A DNA stretch of 64,000 nt from a bacterium (GTDB taxonomy: Bacteria > Bdellovibrionota > UBA1018): the NCBI GenBank assembly GCA_019751945.1, contig JAIEMT010000018.1, positions 1 through 64,000 on the forward strand, read 5' to 3'. Each line of letters begins with the position of its first letter. The first letter of the stretch is position 1. Position numbers and translations under genes: made by a program. Positions 49,032 through 56,728 of this stretch are shown here, one piece after another. A model generated the notes under the pieces. That model was not told where the DNA came from. It did not search any database and saw only the letters and a list, made by a program, of their open reading frames with translations.

Positions 49032-50960
49032 AGCGAATGTCTTGTGCGAAGAGAGCTGCTCTTCGATCGACTTTCCTTCCATCACCCATTTCGAAAGCTG
49101 TGAACGTGCGGAGCTCTCCGAGACCCCTCCGACTTGGCTTGCGAACTGCACTGTTTCCGAAAACTCAAAGAGTGCCGAGAGACGCTGCCAGAGATTTTCA
49201 GGCATGCCATGAGTTTGGGTCAGCATCTCACCCAGATCGCGGCGAGAAAAACTGCGAGCGCCGACGCCGTAGATTTCATCAATTCTGTCATTCAAGGTTT
49301 CCGTGAGGAGGTCGTAGGCTTCTGTCACGTCCTTGAAGTTTCCGCCCTTGCTGGCTGCGTCGGCTAGTTTCAGAAGTTTTTCCCAGCTTTGCTGGTAGGC
49401 TTTCGAACGCTTCAGATTTTCGAGGGCCCTTAAGTCCTGTCGGCCGCGCATCCAGTCACTCATGACCAGGAGTCCAAACCCTGCGATTCCCGCCATTCCA
49501 AGAAGGTAGAAGCCTAAGAGCCCCGATCGTTGGATCAGAGCAGCCAGACCACCATTGTTTGAAAGCTCAGCAGCAGAAGTTCCCGGGGGTTGAAGGTAGC
49601 GCAGGTCTTCGAAGGTTTTATTTCGATCTTCCTTCGGCGATGTCGCAATCGCAGCGCCGGAGGTCTGACCCGTCCCAAGAGTACTGCCGGGCATGAGGCC
49701 GTTCACATTGATCTCAATCGGATTGGTTTTTCGAGTCTGGTAGCGCTGAGTGGTCGGATCAAAGAAGCTCAACTCCATCGAAGGGAGCGAGAACTTTCCC
49801 GTCGCGCGTGGGATGAGCAAGTATTCAAAGATTTTGTAGCCCACACCGCCCTGACCACTCTTCGAGCGATTCTTGGATTCGTAAACTTCCACATCCTTCG
49901 GCCAGTTTACTTGCGGGCCCTCGATCGCTGCGACGTTGCCTTTGCCCTCCACCTTGAGCGTGAAATTCAAGGCTTCGTTGGCGCGCACTTCATACTTGTC
50001 TACTGCAGTGGTGAGGTTGAAATCGCCGACGCCCCCCGTGAAGCTTGCGGGGCGTCCATCGGTCGGAAGTGGTTTCACATCCACAGAGATGGGTTCACTT
50101 TGCGAACTGGTTTGGCGTGGCGCCAGTTGTTGGAAGAAGGTTGAGAACGGATCTTCGTCGTCATCTCCCAGAGAGATATAGAAATTGGTTTTGATTCCGA
50201 GAGAATCAATGATGAGCTTTCCATCTTTCAGCGGATAAGCGGCATAGCGTACTAGCAGAGATCTTTCATAAGGCACGCCATCGACTGTGACGCGTTCGGA
50301 AGCAATCGTAGCCGGAGCCTGCATCACGGGCATTTCCAGGTCTTCGCGTAAGAACGAGTTCAAGACCGGGAACTTCGTTACCTGAACGTTGAAGACCCGA
50401 ACACGGCGATACAGGTAGTAGCTGACAATCACTTGCTCGCCTTTGAAAGCGGACATCTTGTCGAGTTCAGCGCGGACAAAGAAGTTGTTCGCCGACTTAT
50501 TTCGATTTCCCTTCAGACCGACGCCCGAGTTGGCACCGTAGCCTCGAGGAGGAGGCGTTCCAGCTCCCGCTCCTTGAACATAGATCGTGATGGGGTTTGC
50601 CGCGTAAACTTTGCCGTCAATCTTCACGGTGATGTCTTTGATTTGCAGCGTTCCGGTTTTTTCGGGCTTGAGAATCTTGGTTACCTGCTGATTGAAGCGA
50701 GCTCCGAATTTTCCATTTTCAAAGTAAGACTCCGAGAAAACGCTCGAGTATTCATTAATAGTCGAAAGGCCGACAGCGTTGTATTTGGGGGCTTCGACGG
50801 TGACGGGCTTTTCAGATCGAATTGAAAACTTGATCGAGATCGACTCATCCAAACCAATTTGGGTTTTATCAGGACGAACTTCCAGTTGCGTGGCAGCGGG
50901 ATCAGTAGCCCAGGCTAAACTCCATGTAAACAGTGTCAGAAAAATCGGAAGCGTCTTCAT
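49002..50960 (-). CDS. batD: BatD-family aerotolerance protein
   Basis: Last gene of the Bat operon. Signal peptide (cleavage near AWA, residue 18), a long periplasmic region of repeated beta domains (ATQLEVRPDKTQIGLDESISIKF; DKYEVRANEALNFTLKVEG) as in BatD/BatG proteins, one membrane helix near residue 485 (LLGFYLLGMAGIAGFGLLVM) and a cytoplasmic helical tail of about 150 residues. BatD is thought to work with the BatA/BatB von Willebrand proteins in an inner-membrane complex for envelope stress tolerance. It starts 1 bp after the batB/C stop with AAGGA as ribosome site. Confidence 0.88.
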   Translation of the reverse strand: MKTLPIFLTLFTWSLAWATDPAATQLEVRPDKTQIGLDESISIKFSIRSEKPVTVEAPKYNAVGLSTINEYSSVFSESYFENGKFGARFNQQVTKILKPEKTGTLQIKDITVKIDGKVYAANPITIYVQGAGAGTPPPRGYGANSGVGLKGNRNKSANNFFVRAELDKMSAFKGEQVIVSYYLYRRVRVFNVQVTKFPVLNSFLREDLEMPVMQAPATIASERVTVDGVPYERSLLVRYAAYPLKDGKLIIDSLGIKTNFYISLGDDDEDPFSTFFQQLAPRQTSSQSEPISVDVKPLPTDGRPASFTGGVGDFNLTTAVDKYEVRANEALNFTLKVEGKGNVAAIEGPQVNWPKDVEVYESKNRSKSGQGGVGYKIFEYLLIPRATGKFSLPSMELSFFDPTTQRYQTRKTNPIEINVNGLMPGSTLGTGQTSGAAIATSPKEDRNKTFEDLRYLQPPGTSAAELSNNGGLAALIQRSGLLGFYLLGMAGIAGFGLLVMSDWMRGRQDLRALENLKRSKAYQQSWEKLLKLADAASKGGNFKDVTEAYDLLTETLNDRIDEIYGVGARSFSRRDLGEMLTQTHGMPENLWQRLSALFEFSETVQFASQVGGVSESSARSQLSKWVMEGKSIEEQLSSHKTFALSSQEPKPS

Positions 50961-50961
50961 C

Positions 50962-52770
50962 TTACCAGTCCTTCCTTCGAGCTTGAGGATTGCCTCGCTG
51001 CTTTTTCAATTTGGCGTTCAATTCTTTTTCACGCGATGCGAGCTCTGCCATGACGCGGTCAGCGTCTTCGGGGGTGAGCTTTTCAGATTTAAACTTTTGC
51101 TTGCGGCGATCTTTGGAGTCGCTGTCTTTATATTTCTGGGACTGTTGTTGCTTCTGGTTTTGATTTTTCTGATCGTCCTTATTGTCGTCACCCGAGGGAT
51201 TGCCCTTGGACTGCTGGTCCTTTTGATTTTCTGACGACTGGCCACCCTTGCTCTTTTGTTGTTGTTCTTGCTGAATCAGGAGTTGAAGATTTTTGCGGGC
51301 AGCGTCTTCGGTCTTAGTGTCTTTCGCCGCTTGTGCCGCGCGAATTGCACCGACATACGATTGAACGGCGTTCTGAATATCGCCCTTCTTACTGTAGACA
51401 TTCCCCAGGTTGAAGTTGGAAAGACCTTCCAGGCGAGGGTTCTTTTCTTCAGCAGCACCGCGAGCAGCTTGCTGAAACCCAGCGATCGACGGATCCCATT
51501 CCTCTTGCTGGGCTTGAACTACGCCTTGATTGAAGTGCAATTCCGGAATGCTCGGACTTCGTGCCTGAGCATTTCCAAAACGCTGCTTTGCTTCGTCGAC
51601 TTTTCCGTTTTTAAAGGCGTCCACGCCCTTCTGGTTTTCCAAATAGACGTCGAGCGAAGGTTGGGCGGCCTCAGCTGGAACTCCAGAAATCAACAGAAAG
51701 AGAACGGCAGCCGTTGCAGTTCGTCGAGTGGTCAAAACGCGATATCCCGCGATTGAGATTTCCAAGAGGAAGCAAAGAATTCCGAAAAAGAGCGGAATCT
51801 GGTAGCGCTCCTTGTAAGTCGTGATCTTTCGATCAGCGTACTGGCTGCGATGAAGCATTCCGAGATTTTCGAGAAGTTCCTCGACTTCTTGTTCTCCTTC
51901 GGTGGCCGTCCAATATTTTCCGCCTGAAGCTTTTGCCAGACTTTGTAAGAAGTCGGGGTTGAAGCGGCTAATGACCGGCTCCCCTTTTAAATCCTTTTTG
52001 TAACCCCGGAGCGCGCCAGTTTCATCGCGAACTGGAACGGGGGCACCCTTCTGAGTTCCAATTCCGATAATGTAGAGGCTGATTCCTTCGGCTTTGATTT
52101 TCTTGGCAATGTCTTCGGTGCCTTCTTCGTGGTCTTCCCCGTCGCTGATTAAGAGAATCGAACGAGAGGGGATTTCCTGATTTTTGTTGTCTCCCGACTT
52201 CTGATTCTCTTCAGCCCCGCGTTCGAGCGCTCTCAGGGAAGTCTCGAGCGCGATACCGATATCGGTACCCTGATTGCTCACCATTCCCGAGTTTAGGGTG
52301 TCGATTGTTTCCAGCATGTAGTCGATGTCTGTAGTGAGCGGGCAGGCGACGTAAGCACTAGCGGCGAAACCAATAATGCCCACGCGGTCGCCATCCAGTC
52401 GTTGGGATAGCGTGCGAACAATGTGTTTGGCTTTTTTCAATCGATTGGGCACGACGTCTTCCACGTTCATGCTTTGGGAGAGGTCCATGGCCAGAACAAT
52501 GTCTAGTCCCGACGCCGACACCGTTTCTTCGTGGATGCCCCACTGCGGACGAGCCAGAGCTAGAATCAGAAAAAAGAAGCCTAAGATCCAAAAGCGCATT
52601 TTTCTGAGTTTGGCGCCCCAATCGAGTTCGGGGGCAATCCAGCGCCAGGTTTCCGATTTCGCAAATTTTTCAAACTGGCGACGCTTCCGGGCCTGGACTT
52701 GGATCAAGATCCAATAGATTGCAGGAACCGCTAAAAGTGCCCAAAGCCAAATCGGAGTTGCAAACTTCAT
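50962..52770 (-). CDS. BatB-BatC fusion: VWA membrane protein with TPR tail
   Basis: One 602-aa protein carries both halves that are often separate genes. N-terminal membrane helices (IWLWALLAVPAIYWIL; FWILGFFFLILALARPQWG) precede a VWA domain with MIDAS motif DLSQSMNVED near residue 90 and TDIGIAL. A further helix (IPLFFGILCFLLEISI) and a second hydrophobic segment follow, then two to three TPR units (about 400-490). The tail is Gln/Lys/Asp-rich, low complexity, about 110 residues. I chose ATG 52770, which overlaps the batA stop in ATGA and has GGAG upstream; a TTG at 52785 is less likely. Confidence 0.88.
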   Translation of the reverse strand: MKFATPIWLWALLAVPAIYWILIQVQARKRRQFEKFAKSETWRWIAPELDWGAKLRKMRFWILGFFFLILALARPQWGIHEETVSASGLDIVLAMDLSQSMNVEDVVPNRLKKAKHIVRTLSQRLDGDRVGIIGFAASAYVACPLTTDIDYMLETIDTLNSGMVSNQGTDIGIALETSLRALERGAEENQKSGDNKNQEIPSRSILLISDGEDHEEGTEDIAKKIKAEGISLYIIGIGTQKGAPVPVRDETGALRGYKKDLKGEPVISRFNPDFLQSLAKASGGKYWTATEGEQEVEELLENLGMLHRSQYADRKITTYKERYQIPLFFGILCFLLEISIAGYRVLTTRRTATAAVLFLLISGVPAEAAQPSLDVYLENQKGVDAFKNGKVDEAKQRFGNAQARSPSIPELHFNQGVVQAQQEEWDPSIAGFQQAARGAAEEKNPRLEGLSNFNLGNVYSKKGDIQNAVQSYVGAIRAAQAAKDTKTEDAARKNLQLLIQQEQQQKSKGGQSSENQKDQQSKGNPSGDDNKDDQKNQNQKQQQSQKYKDSDSKDRRKQKFKSEKLTPEDADRVMAELASREKELNAKLKKQRGNPQARRKDW

Positions 52771-53750
52771 ATCGCAATTCTCCAAAATCCAAACGCCAGG
52801 ATCTGTTCGAGAAGAAGAAGCAGGAAGCCGATCTGGAGAGGCGTCTTAAAGGCATCGTTAAATTTAATTTTTTCTTTCGAGCGGACTTCTGTTTTTTCGA
52901 GGTGGTCAATTTCAGAGAACACATCTTCGAGCGCGCCCGCATCAGTTACGCGATAAAACTTGGCACCCGTGATTTTGGAAATGTGCTGAAGCAGTTCCGG
53001 GTTGAGAGCGTTATCAAACCATTGGTAGGTCGTGATAGTGTTTCCAAAAAGCCCTTTCTGACGAATGGGCATCTTCACCCGACCTTCGCGGCCCACCGCA
53101 ATGGTGTACACACGAATTCCAAAGCCTGCGGCTAGTTCTCCAGCTGTGGCGGGATCGACCTGTCCGACATTGTTGTCTCCATCGGTGAGAAGAATAATGA
53201 TCTTGCTCTTCGCTTTCGAATTTCTGAGGCGACTCACTCCGAGAGCTAGGCCGTCGCCGATTCCCGTTCCATCTTTCAAGACGCCGGTGGTGGCTTCGCC
53301 CACCGACTTCAGAAGAAGTCCGTAATCTAAAGTAGGTGGGGCTAATGTCAGCGGTTCTCCGCTGAAAACCACGAACCCCATTCGATCGTTCTCGCGGCCA
53401 CGAATGAATTTCTCCATCGTTTCCTTGGCCACATCGAGTCGGGATTTTTCGGCCAGGTCTTCAATATTCATGCTGGCAGAGACGTCGAGCACCAACATGA
53501 TGTCGACGCCGTTTACCGTCCGGTCCACTTGCTTAAAGCTGGTTTGCGGTCGAGCAAGTGCAACGACGAGGAAAGCCAGAGCCGTGTAGCGCAGCAGGAG
53601 CAACCAACGCATGTGGTTGGATTTGGCAACGCGGGCCGGAATGGTCAGCGGGAATGTCACTTTGGCGGGACGATTTCGTCGCGACCACCAGCGGTGCAAG
53701 AGGGGAATCAAAATCAGAAGGAGAAGGACCCACCAGTTATTGAAGCGCAT
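52767..53750 (-). CDS. batA: BatA-type von Willebrand factor A membrane protein
   Basis: Inner-membrane protein of 327 aa. A membrane helix at each end (WWVLLLLILIPLLHRWW; LQIGFLLLLLEQILAFGFW) and another near residue 52 flank a VWA domain with intact MIDAS motif DVSASMNIED near 88-97. TGIGDGLALG and LLTDGDNN follow. Length is typical. The start lies 14 bp inside the preceding gene, and the stop overlaps batB. With BatB it probably forms a metal-dependent protein-interaction pair. Confidence 0.92.
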   Translation of the reverse strand: MRFNNWWVLLLLILIPLLHRWWSRRNRPAKVTFPLTIPARVAKSNHMRWLLLLRYTALAFLVVALARPQTSFKQVDRTVNGVDIMLVLDVSASMNIEDLAEKSRLDVAKETMEKFIRGRENDRMGFVVFSGEPLTLAPPTLDYGLLLKSVGEATTGVLKDGTGIGDGLALGVSRLRNSKAKSKIIILLTDGDNNVGQVDPATAGELAAGFGIRVYTIAVGREGRVKMPIRQKGLFGNTITTYQWFDNALNPELLQHISKITGAKFYRVTDAGALEDVFSEIDHLEKTEVRSKEKIKFNDAFKTPLQIGFLLLLLEQILAFGFWRIAI

Positions 53751-54741
53751 TTTGCTTCTCCGCTAAAATGGCGACAACGGGTGGACGTCGCGTCGTTAAA
53801 ATAAATTTTCGAGCTTCTTCTAAAATCGCTTTTCCATCAGCTTCTCCGGGAATGGTGTCCGTGAACTTCACGACATCCATTCGCGACATGAGTGATTCCA
53901 ACCTGTCGAGTTCTGTCGAAGAAAGAATCTGCGCCTTTTCTAGGTGCTGCATGACTTCGTAAGTGGTCGACTCAGCGGCTTCGAATTGATAGCGCGCGCC
54001 AATGTAGCGTTTCAACGTTTCTGAGACGGCAAAGTAATGGGCTTTGAAGCGACCTGCTTTCATCCAGCCCTGGCGTTCAATGTCCATTAAGCTATTCAGG
54101 GCCGTTTGATCTTCTGGCAGTTCGGGTTTTGGCGGAGCCACCGGGAGCAGTTTTTTACGGCGCTTGCTCCATTCCATGAGGCCGTAAAGAATTCCGGCGA
54201 TCAGGAGAATCGCTAAGAGCCCGAGTAAAAACACCATCCAAACCGGAAAAACGAGCGAGACCGGCGGCATGAGCTCGACGGGTTCGTTGGGTTTCTGGTC
54301 GTCCTTCTTGATGGCGGATTCGATGACGAGTTGAAGCGGGAGAGATCGCGCGATGGCCTTGCCTTGGGCATCTTTTAGAACGAGCCCGGGTAAAGTATTC
54401 TGCCCCGGCTTCAACGCCACCACGCTGAAATAAATTTCGCCCGTTTCTTGCACGGTCTTCACTTGACCGTCGAGTGCCCAAACATTTTGGGGTTTCGTTT
54501 CGCCTTCGGCAGGTTTACTCGGTTGAGCCAGTTGAAATGCGACCTGCGCCGGTTTGATTTCTTTCGTTTTTAAAAGGATGTAGAGCTCATCCCCAAGTTT
54601 GATCTTTCCATCTTGCTTCAAACCCGTGGCTTCGGTTTCGACAGCGGGCAAGAGCATGAAATCTTCTTCGCCCCGAGCCAGGCCGGAAAACATCAACGCA
54701 GAAATGAAAATGCCCGTCATCAGGGCGCGTCTCAGAATCAT
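53737..54741 (-). CDS. Bat-operon membrane protein (DUF4381-like)
   Basis: 334-aa protein. Signal peptide or anchor (MILRRALMTGIFISALMFSG), a periplasmic domain of about 165 residues, one strong membrane helix (FPVWMVFLLGLLAILLIAGI, near residue 195) followed by a basic stop-transfer (WSKRRKK), and a helical cytoplasmic domain of 120 residues. The cytoplasmic part resembles DUF4381 proteins that occupy this slot between DUF58 and batA. I set the start at ATG 54741, which overlaps the DUF58 stop (ATGA); the open frame further upstream is a shadow of that gene. Confidence 0.75.
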   Translation of the reverse strand: MILRRALMTGIFISALMFSGLARGEEDFMLLPAVETEATGLKQDGKIKLGDELYILLKTKEIKPAQVAFQLAQPSKPAEGETKPQNVWALDGQVKTVQETGEIYFSVVALKPGQNTLPGLVLKDAQGKAIARSLPLQLVIESAIKKDDQKPNEPVELMPPVSLVFPVWMVFLLGLLAILLIAGILYGLMEWSKRRKKLLPVAPPKPELPEDQTALNSLMDIERQGWMKAGRFKAHYFAVSETLKRYIGARYQFEAAESTTYEVMQHLEKAQILSSTELDRLESLMSRMDVVKFTDTIPGEADGKAILEEARKFILTTRRPPVVAILAEKQNALQ

Positions 54742-55616
54742 TTCTTTTTCCGAGACCTCGATCGAAAGAATTTCACGACCATGTCGCCGTAGTCGGAAGA
54801 GGTGAGGACGCTGAGCTGTTCCACCTTCCCATTTTTCAAAATGGATTGAAGCTGGCTGCGATAGAACATCTCGCGCTCTTTGAACCATTTCTTAAACTGA
54901 TAAGAGCCCGTGTCGATCCACCGTTCAGCTCCTGTCTCGGGGTCGACGACCAAAAGTTGCCCCACGTCGGGAATTTGGCTTTCGCGCTCGTCGTTGACCA
55001 CCACTGCTATAACGTCGTGGCGACGAACGAGTTGTTTGAGCGGTTGAACATAGTCTTCAGCAATAAAGTCGCTGATCACAAAAATAATCCCGCTATGCTT
55101 CATGATGCGGCCTGCACTGTCTAACGCATCCGCCAGGTTCGTGCCCTGCGTGCGACTTTTGAAAGTCAGAATCTCGGTAATGATTTTCAGAACATGCTGG
55201 CGCCCTTTTTTAGGAGGAATGATTTTTTCCACCTTCCCACTAAACAGAAGGACGCCCACTTTATCGCCAGTTTGCACCGCTGCAAAAGCCAGCATGCCGG
55301 CGACCTCTGCAGCAATTTCAGATTTTAATTTTTTCTGACTTCCGAAGTTCTCGGATCCCGAAACGTCGACCACGAGCATGAGTGTGAGCTCGCGCTCTTC
55401 TTCATACTTTTTAATCATCGTTTCGCTGGAACGAGCACTGACCTTCCAATCAATGTGACGAATGTCGTCGCCGGGAACATACACGCGGTGCTCAGAAAAT
55501 TGCACACCATGGCCTTTGAAACTGCTGCGGTACTGGCCGGTCATCACGTCGCTCACCGTTCTCCGGGTGGAGATCTCGATCAGCTTCACTTTTTGGAGTA
55601 GCTCTTTGGAAAGCAC
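54738..55616 (-). CDS. DUF58 domain protein (VWA-like, Bat operon)
   Basis: 292-aa cytoplasmic protein with the DUF58 core YVPGDDIRHIDWKVSAR near residues 47-63. A VWA-like fold follows: VVDVSGSENFGS with the DxSxS-type metal site, AAEVAGMLAFAA, and FVISDFIAED. In moxR operons this protein is a substrate or partner of the MoxR chaperone. The start is GTG 55616 with GAGAGG nine bases upstream; moxR ends 15 bp before it. Stop and next start overlap by four bases. Confidence 0.92.
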   Translation of the reverse strand: MLSKELLQKVKLIEISTRRTVSDVMTGQYRSSFKGHGVQFSEHRVYVPGDDIRHIDWKVSARSSETMIKKYEEERELTLMLVVDVSGSENFGSQKKLKSEIAAEVAGMLAFAAVQTGDKVGVLLFSGKVEKIIPPKKGRQHVLKIITEILTFKSRTQGTNLADALDSAGRIMKHSGIIFVISDFIAEDYVQPLKQLVRRHDVIAVVVNDERESQIPDVGQLLVVDPETGAERWIDTGSYQFKKWFKEREMFYRSQLQSILKNGKVEQLSVLTSSDYGDMVVKFFRSRSRKKK

Positions 55617-55631
55617 CGAGGCGCCCTCTCT

Positions 55632-56624
55632 TTAAGGAACTTCGACTCGCTCGAGGATCTTCTTGATGATTTGTTCGCTGTCCATGCCTTCGGCTTCAGC
55701 CTCGAACGAGACAATTACACGGTGCCGAAGGACGTCATAGGCCACATTCTTCACATCTTCGGGACTCACAAACCCCCGGTGGCGCAAGAAAGCTCCCGCG
55801 CGGGCAGCTTTCGCTAGGCCAATGGTTGCACGCGGAGAAGCGCCGACTTGAATCATGGGCTTCAACTCCGGCAAACCCATCTTCTCGGGATAGCGAGTCG
55901 CAAAGACGATGGCCAAAATATAATCTTTCAGTTTTTCATCCATGTAGATCTGTGAACAGATCTCGCGCGCTTGAAGAAGCGTATCGGGATGACAGACCTT
56001 GCTCGCTTGCGGGGGTTTCACTCCCGACATGCGATTCAAGATGCTTTTTTCTTCCATCTGCGTGGGGTAGCTCACCTTCACCTTGAACAGGAAGCGATCG
56101 AGCTGGGCTTCTGGCAAGGCATAGGTGCCCTCTTGTTCAATCGGGTTTTGAGTCGCCAAGACGGTAAAAGGTTGGGGAAGCGTGTAAGTCGTTTCGCCGA
56201 TGGTGACCTGTCTTTCACCCATCGCTTCGAGGAGCGCGCTCTGCACTTTCGCCGGAGCGCGGTTAATTTCATCTGCCAAAACTAGGTTCGTAAAAATGGG
56301 ACCCTTCTTCGCCGTAAATTCACCCGTCTTTTGGTTGAAGATCATAGTGCCCACTAAGTCCGCTGGAAGCAGGTCGGGAGTGAATTGGAGGCGTTGAAAG
56401 TCGGCATGAATGACGTCGGCCAGAGTCTTAATGGTGAGAGTTTTGGCCAACCCTGGCAGACCTTCCAGGAGCACGTGGCCGTCGCAAAGCAGGGCCAGCA
56501 ACAATCGCTCGAGCAAAACCTTTTGTCCCACAACGACCTTGGAGGCTTCGGTGAGAATATCTTCTACGAATTTACTGCGCGTTTTGATTTCTTCGGTGAG
56601 GGTCTGGACGTCGATAGTTGCCAT
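55632..56624 (-). CDS. MoxR-family AAA+ ATPase
   Basis: First gene of the Bat operon; a hexameric chaperone that acts on VWA proteins. Walker A GLPGLAKTLT near residue 58, Walker B LVLADEINRAPAKVQSALLE near 115, sensor 1 VLATQNPIEQEGTY and sensor 2 GASPRATIGL are intact. Length 330 aa is typical. ATG 56624 has TAGGTG five bases upstream; a GTG at 56630 would add two residues. The 98-bp gap upstream is where the operon promoter should lie; TTGACT at 56661-56656 (minus) is a candidate -35 without a good -10. Confidence 0.94.
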   Translation of the reverse strand: MATIDVQTLTEEIKTRSKFVEDILTEASKVVVGQKVLLERLLLALLCDGHVLLEGLPGLAKTLTIKTLADVIHADFQRLQFTPDLLPADLVGTMIFNQKTGEFTAKKGPIFTNLVLADEINRAPAKVQSALLEAMGERQVTIGETTYTLPQPFTVLATQNPIEQEGTYALPEAQLDRFLFKVKVSYPTQMEEKSILNRMSGVKPPQASKVCHPDTLLQAREICSQIYMDEKLKDYILAIVFATRYPEKMGLPELKPMIQVGASPRATIGLAKAARAGAFLRHRGFVSPEDVKNVAYDVLRHRVIVSFEAEAEGMDSEQIIKKILERVEVP

Positions 56625-56728
56625 AAGCACCTATCTTCCGCCCACCCAGAATGGCAGTCAATTACCTTCGCGTGAAACGGCGCAAGACTCGAGAATCTTA
56701 TGTGAAATTATCCGACTTTATATGTCTG

